From NCBI RefSeq assembly GCF_014750685.1, contig NZ_JAAXGE010000019.1:20175-84174 (forward strand): a DNA stretch of 64,000 nucleotides. Reading direction: 5' to 3'. Both the position numbers and the translations under genes were made by a program. Positions 18,537 through 28,675 of the stretch are shown here, one piece after another. Position 1 is the stretch's first letter; each line of letters opens with the position of its first letter. A model generated the notes under the pieces. That model ran no database searches and was not told where the DNA came from. It saw nothing but the letters and a program-made list of their open reading frames with translations. The DNA comes from Bacteroides sp. GM023. GTDB lineage: Bacteria; Bacteroidota; Bacteroidia; Bacteroidales; Bacteroidaceae.

Positions 18537-20276
18537 ATGAAGAAGAAGCATGTACTTTTAGCAGCTTTTGCTGCAACAATGTTGACTCCGACCATTGCAT
18601 GGGCGCAATACCCGCAAATAACCGGCGAAGCCAAAGATAATTATACGAAAATGATGACTGAAGAGCGGAAGCGCTCTGACGAAGCATGGGCAAAAGCATT
18701 GCCGATAGTCCAGAAAGAAGCGAGAGAGGGACGTCCTTATATCCCTTGGGCTGGTCGTCCATATGATTTGCCACAGGCTGATATTCCTTCATTTCCTGGT
18801 GCAGAAGGTGGTGGTATGTACAGCTTCGGTGGTCGTGGTGGCAAAGTGATAACTGTTACTAATCTGAACGACCGTGGACCAGGTTCTTTCCGTGAAGCTT
18901 GCGAAACAGGTGGGGCACGTATTATCGTGTTCAATGTAGCCGGTATCATTCGTTTGGAATCTCCGATTATTGTTCGTGCTCCCTACGTAACTATTGCCGG
19001 ACAAACAGCTCCTGGAGATGGTGTTTGTATTGCCGGAGAATCATTTTGGGTAGATACACATGATGTCGTGGTACGTCATATGCGTTTCCGTCGTGGAGAA
19101 ACAAAGGTTTGGCATCGTGATGACTCTTTTGGAGGTAATCCGGTAGGTAATATTATGATTGACCACTGTTCATGTACATGGGGATTGGATGAGAATATAT
19201 CTTTCTATCGCCATATGTATGATCCAAGCGAAGGACAGTATGAAAGCAAGGACTTGAAACTTCCTACTGTAAACGTGACTATTCAAAACACCATCTCTGC
19301 GAAAGCATTGGATACATACAATCATGCATTCGGTAGTACATTAGGTGGTGAAAATTGTGCATTTACACGTAATCTTTGGGCTAGTAATGCCGGACGTAAC
19401 CCTTCTATTGGATGGAATGGTATATTTAATTTCGTAAATAATATCGTATTCAACTGGGTTCACCGTTCTTCTGATGGTGGCGATTATACTGCCATGTTCA
19501 ATATGATTAATAACTACTACAAACCGGGACCTGCTACTCCTAAAGATTCCAATGTAGGACATCGTATATTGAAGCCGGAAGCTGGTCGCAGTAAGCTGGA
19601 TCACAAAGAATATGGACGTGTATATGCTGACGGAAATATCATGGAAGGTTATCCTGAAATCACAAAAGACAACTGGAATGGTGGTATTCAGATTGAGACT
19701 CAACCGAATACTGACGGATATACTGAATACATGAGAAGCTACCAACCTTTCGCGATGCCGTATATCAATATTATGGGTGCTAACGATGCTTATGATTATG
19801 TATTGAAACACGTAGGTGCGAATATTCCTTGCCGTGATATTGTAGACGAACGTGTTATCGAAGAAGTAAGAACAGGTATTCCTTATTACGAAAAGAAACT
19901 TCCGAAAGACGCTTACGGTGATTTGACAGGTTTGTCTCCTAAGTCAATGGGTGAAGACGGACAGTTTAAATACCGTCGTTTACCTAAAGATTCCTATAAA
20001 CAAGGTATCATTACTGATATTCGCCAAATGGGTGGTTATCCTGAATACAAAGGTACTCCTTATGTAGACACAGATGGCGATGGTATGCCGGATGAATGGG
20101 AAATAGCTAACGGACTGAATCCGAATGACCCAAGTGATGCCAATAAAGATTGCACAGGAGACGGATACACCAACATTGAAAAATATATCAATGGCATCAG
20201 TACGAAGCATAAAGTAGATTGGAGAGATATGAAGAACAACTACGATACATTAGCTGAAAAAGGAAAATTAATGTAA
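18537..20276 (+). CDS. PL1-family pectate lyase with C-terminal calcium-binding repeat
   Basis: I take the ATG at 18537, which gives a signal peptide cleaved near AWAQ; the frame is open further upstream to 18417 but that part is not protein-like. The 579-residue enzyme has the PL1 beta-helix from about residue 84 (FPGAEGGGMYSFGGRGG, VVRHMRFRRG, IMIDHCSCTWGLDEN). Near the C-terminus (about 511) DTDGDGMPDEWE followed by a second Asp-rich loop is a thrombospondin-type-3-like calcium site. Pectate lyases cleave homogalacturonan by beta-elimination, so this is a backbone-cutting enzyme. The DUF3826 gene follows after 66 bp, a pairing also seen in other Bacteroides pectin loci. Confidence 0.9.
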   Translation: MKKKHVLLAAFAATMLTPTIAWAQYPQITGEAKDNYTKMMTEERKRSDEAWAKALPIVQKEAREGRPYIPWAGRPYDLPQADIPSFPGAEGGGMYSFGGRGGKVITVTNLNDRGPGSFREACETGGARIIVFNVAGIIRLESPIIVRAPYVTIAGQTAPGDGVCIAGESFWVDTHDVVVRHMRFRRGETKVWHRDDSFGGNPVGNIMIDHCSCTWGLDENISFYRHMYDPSEGQYESKDLKLPTVNVTIQNTISAKALDTYNHAFGSTLGGENCAFTRNLWASNAGRNPSIGWNGIFNFVNNIVFNWVHRSSDGGDYTAMFNMINNYYKPGPATPKDSNVGHRILKPEAGRSKLDHKEYGRVYADGNIMEGYPEITKDNWNGGIQIETQPNTDGYTEYMRSYQPFAMPYINIMGANDAYDYVLKHVGANIPCRDIVDERVIEEVRTGIPYYEKKLPKDAYGDLTGLSPKSMGEDGQFKYRRLPKDSYKQGIITDIRQMGGYPEYKGTPYVDTDGDGMPDEWEIANGLNPNDPSDANKDCTGDGYTNIEKYINGISTKHKVDWRDMKNNYDTLAEKGKLM

Positions 20277-20279
20277 CCG

Positions 20280-20317
20280 CCGGCAAGGTGCCGGAGCCAG
20301 GTTTCCCTTCGGCATCT
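20280..20317 (+). repeat. Palindromic intergenic element and stem-loop
   Basis: CCGGCAAGGTGCCGG (20280-20294) is an imperfect palindrome. Part of it (AAGGTGCCGGA) also pairs with TTCGGCATCTT to make a stem that is followed by AT-rich sequence, so it may attenuate transcription between PL1 and DUF3826. The same 15-bp word occurs in the opposite orientation at 37981-37995. Confidence 0.55.
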
Positions 20318-20342
20318 TATTAAAAAAACAAAAACAAAATCA

Positions 20343-21011
20343 ATGAAAAAGATACTAATAATTTCTCTGTTACTGTTTTCCGGCTGGATGTCTGCACAGA
20401 CAGTCAACTTACACAAAGAGAACCGTAACCCGGAATATGTAAGCTCTATCATCAATCGTTCACAAAAGATTGTCGATAAACTTGGAGTTACAGATGCAAA
20501 AGTTGCCGAAGATGTTCGTAATGTCATTGCCAATCGTTATTTCGAATTGAACGATATCTATGAAGTGCGCGACGCTAAAGTAAAGAAAGTAAAAGAATCT
20601 GGATTGACAGGTGAAGCCAAGACAGGAGCATTAAAAGCGGCAGAAGATGAAAAAGATGCGGCGTTGTATCGTTCTCATTTCGCATTTCCTGCCAATTTAT
20701 CTCTTTTCCTTGACGAGAAGCAGATAGAAGCTGTGAAAGATGGTATGACGTATGGGGTTGTGAAAGTAACTTATGACTCACATCTTGATATGATTCCTAC
20801 TTTGAAAGAAGAAGAAAAAGCACAAATTTATGCCTGGCTGGTAGAAGCACGCGAATTTGCTTTGGATGCTGAAAATTCAAATAAGAAACATGCAGCTTTC
20901 GGAAAGTATAAAGGACGTATCAATAATTATCTGGCAAAACGCGGATATGACTTGAAGAAAGAACGCGAAGAATGGTATAAACGTGTAAAAGCACGTGGAG
21001 GCACATTATAA
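20343..21011 (+). CDS. DUF3826 domain protein, secreted
   Basis: The 222-residue protein has a signal peptide (cleavage near MSAQT, about residue 20) and then an all-helical DUF3826 domain. The function is not established; the family is found next to PL1 lyases and other pectin enzymes in Bacteroides. A related domain forms the C-terminal third of the esterase at 30039, which argues for a role in handling the same glycan, perhaps substrate or enzyme binding. The C-terminal end is very basic (about KRGYDLKKEREEWYKRVKAR). It is followed by a terminator. Confidence 0.8.
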   Translation: MKKILIISLLLFSGWMSAQTVNLHKENRNPEYVSSIINRSQKIVDKLGVTDAKVAEDVRNVIANRYFELNDIYEVRDAKVKKVKESGLTGEAKTGALKAAEDEKDAALYRSHFAFPANLSLFLDEKQIEAVKDGMTYGVVKVTYDSHLDMIPTLKEEEKAQIYAWLVEAREFALDAENSNKKHAAFGKYKGRINNYLAKRGYDLKKEREEWYKRVKARGGTL

Positions 21012-21093
21012 AGAGGTACACTATAAAATAGTATACTGCAAAAAGAAGTGGAATTCTTTCCCATAATTAAATGGTTAGTTTGTTTGATGATGG

Positions 21094-21123
21094 AAAGGGT
21101 GGCTCGGAGAGTCGCCCTTTTAT
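21094..21123 (+). terminator. Terminator after DUF3826 gene
   Basis: Arms AAAGGGTGGCTC (21094-21105) and GAGTCGCCCTTT (21109-21120), pairing with two G-U pairs around a 3-nt loop, then T residues. Confidence 0.75.
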
Positions 21124-21134
21124 CGTATATAAAT

Positions 21135-21165
21135 TTTGAATCTGATGAATCTTCGAGTATATTTG
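21135..21165 (+). promoter_or_regulatory. Bacteroides-type promoter for GH43-like operon
   Basis: TTTG at 21135-21138, a 19-bp spacer and TATATTTG at 21158-21165 match the Bacteroides primary-sigma consensus in both elements and spacing. Placed after the DUF3826 terminator and 64 bp before the start codon at 21230, it implies a separate transcript for the GH43-like gene and the gene at 22181. Confidence 0.7.
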
Positions 21166-21229
21166 AGTACAAATTAGGGCTTTTATCGTCTTTTCTGTAT
21201 AAAGGATACAATTATAAATTATAATAGAA

Positions 21230-22159
21230 ATGAAAAAGTTAAGAAATACATTAGCTGCAATAGGTATTTTGTTTTTAGTTTCTTGTGGGGGAAGCAAAGA
21301 CTATTATATGTTCACTTCATTTCACGAACCGGCTGACGAAGGTTTGAGATACTTATATAGTGAAGACGGAATGCATTGGGACAGTATTCCCGGAGTTTGG
21401 CTGAAGCCGGAACTGGGACAACATAAACTGATGCGGGATCCTTCGATGGTACGCACTCCTGACGGAACTTTTCATTTAGTCTGGACGACAAGCTGGAAAG
21501 GTGATTTAGGATTCGGTTATGCAAACTCCAAAGATTTGGTTCACTGGTCGGAACAGCAGATGATTCCTGTCATGGCAGATGAACCGACTACCGTTAACGT
21601 ATGGGCACCGGAAATTTTTTATGATGACGATAGTGAACAGTTTATGGTAGTATGGGCTTCTTGTGTTCCCGGTCGGTTCGAGAAAGGAATAGAAGAAGAA
21701 AATAATAATCATCGTTTATATTATATCACAACAAAGGACTTTAAGACAGTTTCAAAAGCCAGGGTTCTATATGATCCGGGCTTTAGCACGATTGATGCTG
21801 TCCTCGTGAAACGGGCGAAGAATGACTATGTAATGGTGCTTAAAGATAATACACGCCCCGAACGTAATTTGAAGATTGCTTTTGCGGATTCTCTGACAGG
21901 TCCTTATTCCCCGGCGTCGCAGCCGTTCACTGAATCGTTTGTAGAAGGTCCGACCGTAGAAAAAATAGGAGAGGACTATCTTATTTATTTTGATGTCTAT
22001 AAGAAGAAAATATACGGCGCCATGCGTACAAAAGACTTTCAGAATTTTACCGATGCAACAGATGAAGTAAGCGTACCTGTCGGACATAAACACGGAACAA
22101 TTTTTAAAGCTTCGGAATCAGTGGTAAAAAAACTGTTGAAAGAGAGCAAAAAGAAGTAA
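21230..22159 (+). CDS. GH43-like beta-propeller lipoprotein
   Basis: The 309-residue protein has a lipoprotein signal (LVSCGG) and a five-bladed propeller pattern of the GH43/GH117-like clan: YLYSEDGMHWDSI, LMRDPSMVRTPDGTFHLVW, NVWAPEIFYDDD and FVEGPTVEKIGEDYLIYFD. RDP, APE and VEGP match the positions expected to hold the acidic catalytic residues. GH43 enzymes mostly act on arabinose, xylose or galactose linkages. At just over 300 residues it is a single catalytic domain. The next gene starts 21 bp later, so the two are cotranscribed. Subfamily and substrate unknown. Confidence 0.72.
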   Translation: MKKLRNTLAAIGILFLVSCGGSKDYYMFTSFHEPADEGLRYLYSEDGMHWDSIPGVWLKPELGQHKLMRDPSMVRTPDGTFHLVWTTSWKGDLGFGYANSKDLVHWSEQQMIPVMADEPTTVNVWAPEIFYDDDSEQFMVVWASCVPGRFEKGIEEENNNHRLYYITTKDFKTVSKARVLYDPGFSTIDAVLVKRAKNDYVMVLKDNTRPERNLKIAFADSLTGPYSPASQPFTESFVEGPTVEKIGEDYLIYFDVYKKKIYGAMRTKDFQNFTDATDEVSVPVGHKHGTIFKASESVVKKLLKESKKK

Positions 22160-22180
22160 ATTAAAAATCAGAAATAAACC

Positions 22181-25100
22181 ATGAACAACTCTACAAAGAT
22201 TCTCCTTGCACTGGCTGCCGGATGGCTGACAGCTACAGTTTCAGCACAAGACAGAATCCATTACACAGGAAAAGAACTTTCAAATCCTACTTATCATGAC
22301 GGACAACTGTCACCGGTAGTAGGAGTACATAATATTCAATTGGTGCGCGCCAACCGCGAACATCTGGATGCATCGAACGGCAATGGATGGACTTACAATC
22401 ATCAACCGATGTTGGCTTATTGGAATGGACAATTCTATTATCAATACCTGGCCGATCCTTCGGACGAACACATACCACCTTCCCAAACATTCCTGATGAC
22501 ATCAAAAGACGGTTACCAATGGACAAATCCCGAAATCGTATTTCCGCCTTATAAAGTACCGGATGGATATACTAAAGAATCCCGTCCGGGTATGCAAGCT
22601 AAAGACCTGATTGCTATCATGCACCAACGTGTAGGTTTCTATGGCTCTAAATCCGGCCGATTGATAACGATGGGGAATTACGGAGTTGCTTTAGATAAGA
22701 AAGACGACCCGAATGATGGAAACGGCATTGGTCGCGTAGTGCGTGAGATAAAGAAGGACGGTTCGTTCGGCCCTATTTATTTTATTTATTACAATCACGG
22801 ATTTAACGAAAAGAACACTGACTATCCATATTTCAAGAAAAGTAAAGACCGCGAGTTTGTGAAAGCCTGTCAGGAGATTCTCGACAATCCCCTGTATATG
22901 ATGCAATGGGTAGAGGAAGCTGATCGTGAAGACCCTATTATTCCATTAAAAAAAGGATATAAAGCATTCAACTGCTACACACTTCCTGACGGCAGAATAG
23001 CCAGCCTTTGGAAACACGCACTGACTTCTATCAGTGAAGATGGCGGACATACTTGGGCAGAACCCGTACTTCGTGCCAAAGGCTTTGTTAATAGTAACGC
23101 GAAAATATGGGGGCAACGTTTGAGTGACGGTACATATGCTACAGTATACAACCCTTCAGAATTCCGTTGGCCATTGGCTATCTCATTAAGCAAAGACGGA
23201 TTGGAATATACAACGTTAAATCTGGTACATGGTGAAATCACCCCAATGCGTTACGGAGGCAATTATAAATCCTATGGCCCCCAATATCCTCGTGGCATAC
23301 AAGAGGGAAACGGAATCCCCGCAGATGGTGATTTATGGATTTCTTATAGTGTGAACAAGGAAGACATGTGGATTTCCCGTATCCCGGTACCGGTAGAACT
23401 CAATGCTTTTGCACATGCCAATGATGACTTCTCAAAATCGAAAACGATGGCAGAACTTACCGACTGGAATATTTATTCTCCAGTTTGGGCTCCGGTTTCC
23501 TTAGATGGACAATGGTTGAAGCTGCAAGATAAAGATCCGTTTGATTATGCGAAAGTGGAACGTAAAATTCCGGCTTCTAAAGAACTGAAAGTTTCTTTCG
23601 ATTTGCAGGCCGGACAGAATGATAAAGGCACGCTTCAAATCGAATTTCTGGATGAGAATAGCGTTGCCTGTTCCCGCATGGAATTGACAAATGACGGCGA
23701 TTTTCGTATGAAAGGCGGTTCCCGATTTGCAAATATGATGAAGTATGAAGCTGGAAAAACTTATCATGTAGAAGCTGTTCTTTCAACTACAGACCGTAAT
23801 ATTCAGGTATATGTAGATGGCAAGAGGGTAGGATTGCGTATGTTCTATGCCCCGGTAGCGAGTATCGAAAGAATAGCTTTCCGCACAGGTGTGCCACGCA
23901 CATTCCCGACGGTGGATACTCCCGCCGATCAGACGTATGACTTGCCAAATGCCGGAGAACAGGAACCTTTGGCTGAATATCGCATAGCTAATGTAAAAAC
24001 AACTTCAACGGATAAAGATGCATCTTCCGCCTTTCTGAAATATTCGGATTTCAGTCATTATGTAGATTACTTTAATGGGATGGAAGATGAAAATATCGCG
24101 CAGGCCATTCCTAATGCCAAGGCTTCGGAATGGATGGAAGAAAACATTCCTTTGTTTGAATGTCCGCAACGCAATTTCGAAGAAATGTATTATTACCGTT
24201 GGTGGTCATTGCGCAAGCATATCAAGGAAACTCCAGTCGGATATGGCATGACGGAATTTTTGGTTCAACGTTCCTATTCGGATAAATATAATCTGATAGC
24301 CTGCGCTATCGGGCATCATATTTATGAAAGCCGTTGGCTGCGCGACCCGAAATATTTGGATCAGATAATCCATACTTGGTATCGCGGTAATGAAGGCGGG
24401 CCGATGAAGAAAATGGATAAGTTCAGTTCATGGAATGCAGATGCGGTATTGGCACGATATATGGTAGATGGTGATAAAGACTTCATGCTGGATATGAAGA
24501 GAGATTTGGAAACCGAATATCAACGCTGGGAGCGTACTAATCGTTTGAAAAACGGACTCTATTGGCAAGGTGACGTGCAAGATGGCATGGAAGAATCCAT
24601 CAGTGGCGGTCGTAAAAAGAAATATGCCCGTCCGACAATTAATAGTTATATGTATGGCAACGCGAAAGCACTTTCATTGATGGGAATCCTTTCCGGTGAT
24701 GAGGGGATGGCTATGAGATATGGAATGAAGGCAGATACACTGAAAACTTTAGTGGATACTGAATTGTGGAATACACGTCATCAGTTCTTTGAGACAATGC
24801 GTACTGATTCTTCAGCTAATGTACGTGAAGCTATCGGTTATATTCCATGGTACTTCAATTTACCTGATACGGCGAAGAAATATGAAGTTGCCTGGAAAGA
24901 GATAATGGATGAGAAAGGCTTTTCAGCTCCTTACGGTCTGACTACCGCCGAACGTCGTCATCCTGAATTCCGTACACGTGGAGTTGGCAAATGTGAATGG
25001 GATGGAGCCATTTGGCCGTTCGCTTCTGCACAGACATTGACAGCAATGGCTAACTTTATCAATAATTATCCGCAGACTATGCTATCCGACAGTGTATATT

Positions 25101-25501
25101 TCCGTCAAATGGAACTGTATGTAGAATCACAGTATCATCGTGGTCGTCCATATATCGGCGAATACTTGGACGAAGTGACCGGTTATTGGCTGAAAGGAGA
25201 TCAAGAGCGTAGTCGCTACTATAATCACTCCACTTTCAATGACTTGATGATTACAGGATTAATCGGGTTGCGTCCGCGCCTGGATAATACAATAGAAGTG
25301 AATCCACTGATTCCGTCAGATAAATGGGACTGGTTCTGTTTGGACAATGTATCCTATCATGGTCATAATCTGACAATCCTTTGGGATAAGAATGGAGACC
25401 GTTATCATTGCGGAAAAGGATTGCGAATTTTTGTTGATGGCAAAGAAGTAGGACATGCGGATACATTGACAAGAATCGTTTGCGAGAATGCACTTAAATG
25501 A
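22181..25501 (+). CDS. Large two-domain glycosidase resembling GH143-GH142
   Basis: The 1106-residue protein has a signal peptide (cleavage near VSAQD). Residues about 30-420 read as a sialidase-like beta-propeller with an Asp box (SEDGGHTW). About 430-600 looks like a concanavalin-like sandwich (VKVSF..., IQVYVDGKRV). About 640-1080 is an (alpha/alpha)6 barrel (ECPQRNFEEMYYYRWW, GKCEWDGAIWPFASAQT, RPYIGEYLDEVTGYW). From memory the Bacteroides RG-II enzyme combining GH143 and GH142 (2-keto-3-deoxy-D-lyxo-heptulosaric acid hydrolase plus beta-L-arabinofuranosidase) has this layout, and the RG-II context fits. The assignment rests on layout and neighbours, not on alignment, so it could instead be an unassigned propeller/MGH1-like fusion. 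Confidence 0.5.
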   Translation: MNNSTKILLALAAGWLTATVSAQDRIHYTGKELSNPTYHDGQLSPVVGVHNIQLVRANREHLDASNGNGWTYNHQPMLAYWNGQFYYQYLADPSDEHIPPSQTFLMTSKDGYQWTNPEIVFPPYKVPDGYTKESRPGMQAKDLIAIMHQRVGFYGSKSGRLITMGNYGVALDKKDDPNDGNGIGRVVREIKKDGSFGPIYFIYYNHGFNEKNTDYPYFKKSKDREFVKACQEILDNPLYMMQWVEEADREDPIIPLKKGYKAFNCYTLPDGRIASLWKHALTSISEDGGHTWAEPVLRAKGFVNSNAKIWGQRLSDGTYATVYNPSEFRWPLAISLSKDGLEYTTLNLVHGEITPMRYGGNYKSYGPQYPRGIQEGNGIPADGDLWISYSVNKEDMWISRIPVPVELNAFAHANDDFSKSKTMAELTDWNIYSPVWAPVSLDGQWLKLQDKDPFDYAKVERKIPASKELKVSFDLQAGQNDKGTLQIEFLDENSVACSRMELTNDGDFRMKGGSRFANMMKYEAGKTYHVEAVLSTTDRNIQVYVDGKRVGLRMFYAPVASIERIAFRTGVPRTFPTVDTPADQTYDLPNAGEQEPLAEYRIANVKTTSTDKDASSAFLKYSDFSHYVDYFNGMEDENIAQAIPNAKASEWMEENIPLFECPQRNFEEMYYYRWWSLRKHIKETPVGYGMTEFLVQRSYSDKYNLIACAIGHHIYESRWLRDPKYLDQIIHTWYRGNEGGPMKKMDKFSSWNADAVLARYMVDGDKDFMLDMKRDLETEYQRWERTNRLKNGLYWQGDVQDGMEESISGGRKKKYARPTINSYMYGNAKALSLMGILSGDEGMAMRYGMKADTLKTLVDTELWNTRHQFFETMRTDSSANVREAIGYIPWYFNLPDTAKKYEVAWKEIMDEKGFSAPYGLTTAERRHPEFRTRGVGKCEWDGAIWPFASAQTLTAMANFINNYPQTMLSDSVYFRQMELYVESQYHRGRPYIGEYLDEVTGYWLKGDQERSRYYNHSTFNDLMITGLIGLRPRLDNTIEVNPLIPSDKWDWFCLDNVSYHGHNLTILWDKNGDRYHCGKGLRIFVDGKEVGHADTLTRIVCENALK

Positions 25502-25513
25502 TAATTTTAATTA

Positions 25514-25593
25514 AGGCATGGATTACGCGGATTTCACGGTTTTTAGAAATATGATTGTATAAAGCAATAGCGTAATCCGTGTAATCCACGCCT
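25514..25593. repeat. Long inverted repeat between operon segments
   Basis: Arms AGGCATGGATTACGCGGATT (25514-25533) and AATCCGTGTAATCCACGCCT (25574-25593) are near-perfect reverse complements separated by 40 bp. The ATTACGCGG/ATCCGTGTAATCC wording looks like an intergenic repeat family; a second small GC-rich hairpin (GGGGCGCTACGCCCC) lies at about 25624-25638. It may limit read-through toward the GH78 gene. Confidence 0.6.
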
Positions 25594-25680
25594 AAAATAC
25601 CAATATTCCGCATGGAAACCTTGCCGGGGCGCTACGCCCCTAAATTCCCATTTATCAAATAGATAAAAGATACTTGAGAT

Positions 25681-28500
25681 ATGAATTTAAGAAAATATTA
25701 TTTTTTGATGCTACTTTGCCTGCCATGTTTTGTACAGGCAAAGAATATAACAGTCACCCGCCTTACCTGTGAAATGCAGGAAGGATTGGTGGTAGTTGAA
25801 GGTACACCTCGTTTGGGATGGGTGATGGAATCGCCGGAAAATGGGACGCGACAATCTGCTTATGAGATTGATATCCAAGAGGCTTTTACAGGACGTTCTA
25901 TTTGGAATAGTGGAAAGGTTAATTCTTCGCAGAGTCAGTTAGTCCCAATAGAGGGAACCAATATACGCCCTGATAATTCATACAATTATATTTGGCGTGT
26001 GCGTGTTTGGGATGAAACCGGCAATCCTTCTGAATGGAGCTCTGAAGCGAAGTTTCGTTCCGCTCCCCAAACGCTCTCTGAAGGCAAATGGATTGGAGCG
26101 ATTACCCGTCAAAATGCACACCTTCCGGAAGGACGCAAATTTCACGGTGGCGAGTTGAAGAAGCCGGAAGTGAAGGCAGCATGGGAAGCGGTGGATACTT
26201 TGGCAAAGAAAAGTATCTGTTTGCGGAGAACATTCCAATTGGATGACATAAAGAAAGAAAAAAGTAACCATAAATCCGGTAAGAAAATAGTCGAGGCAAC
26301 CGCCTATGTTTGTGGATTGGGATTCTATGAGTTTTCTTTGAATGGCAAGAAAGTCGGTAATAGTGAGTTTGCTCCACTTTGGAGTGATTATGATAAAAGT
26401 GTTTATTATAACACATACGATGTAACGAAACAATTGCGGCAGGGTGAGAATGCTGTTGGAATCTTATTGGGGAATGGATTCTATAATGTGCAGGGAGGAC
26501 GTTATCGCAAGTTGCAGATAAGTTTTGGTCCTCCCACACTTTTATTTGAATTAGTTATCAACTATGAAGACGGAACAAGTACAACGATTCATTCTGATAA
26601 TGAATGGAAATACGATTTGAGCCCGGTGACATTCAACTGCATTTACGGAGGTGAAGATTATGATGCCCGTCGTGAACAGAAAGGATGGAATCAGGTAGGC
26701 TTTGACGATAGCCAGTGGCGTCCGGTAGTAATGCAGGAAGCTCCCAAAGGAATACTTCGTCCACAGATGGCACCACCTGTGAAGATCATGGAACGGTATG
26801 ATATCCAAAAGGTAACCAAACTAAATACAGAACAAATAACGTCTGCTTCTAAATCAACAAAAAGAACAGTAGACCCATCCGCTTTTGTACTGGATATGGG
26901 GCAGAACTTAGCCGGTTTCCCGGAAATAACAGTCCGTGGAAAACGTGGACAGAAAGTTACTTTGCTGGTTGCCGAAGCATTGACGGATGAAGGTGCCTGT
27001 AATCAACGTCAGACGGGGCGTCAGCATTATTATGAATATACCCTGAAAGGTGAAGGTGATGAAACCTGGCATCCTCGTTTCTCCTATTATGGTTTCAGAT
27101 ATATTCAGGTGGAAGGCGCTGTACTGAAAGGACAAAAGAATCCGCAGAAGTTACCCGTACTGAAGAATATCCAATCCTGTTTTGTCTATAATTCGGCAAA
27201 GAAAGTTTCTACGTTCGAATCATCCAACCCGATATTTAATGCCGCTCATCGTCTGATAGAGAAAGCCGTTCGTAGCAATATGCAATCGGTATTTACAGAT
27301 TGCCCTCACCGGGAAAAACTGGGATGGTTGGAACAGGTACATCTGAATGGACCGGGACTGCTATACAATTATGACCTGACAGCCTACGCTCCACAGATTA
27401 TGCAGAATATGGCGGATGCGCAACACTCCAATGGAGCAATGCCAACCACAGCCCCGGAATACGTAGTTTTTGAAGGTCCGGGAATGGACGCCTTTGCCGA
27501 ATCTCCTGAGTGGGGCGGCTCTTTGGTTATTTTCCCATTTATGTATTATGAGACGTATGGAGATGATTCGTTAATCAGAAAGTATTATTCGAATATGCGC
27601 CGTTATGTTGATTACCTGAAAACACGTGCGGATAATCATATTCTCTCTTTCGGGCTGGGCGACTGGTATGATTATGGAGATTTCCGTGCCGGATTCTCAC
27701 GAAATACACCTGTGCCACTGGTAGCTACTGCACATTATTATATGACTGTCATGTATTTGATAGAAGCTGCGAAGATGGTAGGCAATGACTTTGATGTCCG
27801 TTATTATAGCTCTTTGGTACAGGATATCAGCATCGCGTTTAATAAGCGTTTCTTTGATAAGAATACGGCACAATATGGTACAGGAAGCCAGTGTAGCAAT
27901 GCACTTCCCTTGTTCCTTCATATGACGCAGGATGAAAAAGTCTTTATGAATCTGATTAAAGATGTGGAAGCACATGGCAATCGTTTGACTACCGGAGATG
28001 TGGGGAATCGCTACCTGATTCAGACATTAGCCCGTCATGGTCAGCATGAATTGATTTATAAAATGTTCAACCATGAAGAAGCGCCCGGTTATGGATTCCA
28101 GTTAAAATTTGGCGCGACAACCTTGACAGAACAATGGGACCCGCGTCAAGGCTCTTCCTGGAATCATTTTATGATGGGACAGATTGATGAATGGTTCTTT
28201 AATTCATTGGTCGGCATTCGTCCATATGCTGCGTCTGCATTGGAGAATCAACAAAATAAATCCCAGCAGGGTTATCAGAAATTTATTATTGCTCCGCAAC
28301 CCGTAGGAGATTTGAAATTCATCAAGTCATCCTATGAAACCTTATATGGTGCAATTGTTGTGGATTGGACTCGTCAGGACGGTACTTTCACTTTGAATGT
28401 ATCTGTTCCGGTCAACACAACTGCTGTTGTTTATCTTCCGGGCGAGAAAGAACCCAAGGAAGTGCAAAGTGGAACGTACAAGTTTGTATGTGCAGAATAA
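25681..28500 (+). CDS. GH78 alpha-L-rhamnosidase
   Basis: The 939-residue protein has a signal peptide (cleavage near VQAKN), an N-terminal fibronectin-like domain (about 25-130), beta-sandwich domains with YVCGLGFYEFSLNGKKVG and NTYDVTKQL, and the (alpha/alpha)6 catalytic barrel with TDCPHREKLGW, LGDWYDYGD and LTEQWDP. The DCPxR motif variant (HREKLGWLEQ rather than QRxERxGWxGD) is seen in some pectin-locus GH78 members. It should remove terminal L-rhamnose in the periplasm. A second GH78 catalytic domain, with the canonical motif, is at 34043 on the other strand. Confidence 0.88.
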   Translation: MNLRKYYFLMLLCLPCFVQAKNITVTRLTCEMQEGLVVVEGTPRLGWVMESPENGTRQSAYEIDIQEAFTGRSIWNSGKVNSSQSQLVPIEGTNIRPDNSYNYIWRVRVWDETGNPSEWSSEAKFRSAPQTLSEGKWIGAITRQNAHLPEGRKFHGGELKKPEVKAAWEAVDTLAKKSICLRRTFQLDDIKKEKSNHKSGKKIVEATAYVCGLGFYEFSLNGKKVGNSEFAPLWSDYDKSVYYNTYDVTKQLRQGENAVGILLGNGFYNVQGGRYRKLQISFGPPTLLFELVINYEDGTSTTIHSDNEWKYDLSPVTFNCIYGGEDYDARREQKGWNQVGFDDSQWRPVVMQEAPKGILRPQMAPPVKIMERYDIQKVTKLNTEQITSASKSTKRTVDPSAFVLDMGQNLAGFPEITVRGKRGQKVTLLVAEALTDEGACNQRQTGRQHYYEYTLKGEGDETWHPRFSYYGFRYIQVEGAVLKGQKNPQKLPVLKNIQSCFVYNSAKKVSTFESSNPIFNAAHRLIEKAVRSNMQSVFTDCPHREKLGWLEQVHLNGPGLLYNYDLTAYAPQIMQNMADAQHSNGAMPTTAPEYVVFEGPGMDAFAESPEWGGSLVIFPFMYYETYGDDSLIRKYYSNMRRYVDYLKTRADNHILSFGLGDWYDYGDFRAGFSRNTPVPLVATAHYYMTVMYLIEAAKMVGNDFDVRYYSSLVQDISIAFNKRFFDKNTAQYGTGSQCSNALPLFLHMTQDEKVFMNLIKDVEAHGNRLTTGDVGNRYLIQTLARHGQHELIYKMFNHEEAPGYGFQLKFGATTLTEQWDPRQGSSWNHFMMGQIDEWFFNSLVGIRPYAASALENQQNKSQQGYQKFIIAPQPVGDLKFIKSSYETLYGAIVVDWTRQDGTFTLNVSVPVNTTAVVYLPGEKEPKEVQSGTYKFVCAE

Positions 28501-28675
28501 GGAAATCTTTGCATATATTTGTAGCATATAAAAACAATGCATATGTTTAAAAAATCATGTAGCGTGTTTGAAAAAAACATTGCAATGAATTTAAAAAACA
28601 TTGGGAAGAAAAAATAAATCTATTAGCATGATTTTTTAGAAAGTAACGACGAAATCTTTTTTAATAATATAGACT

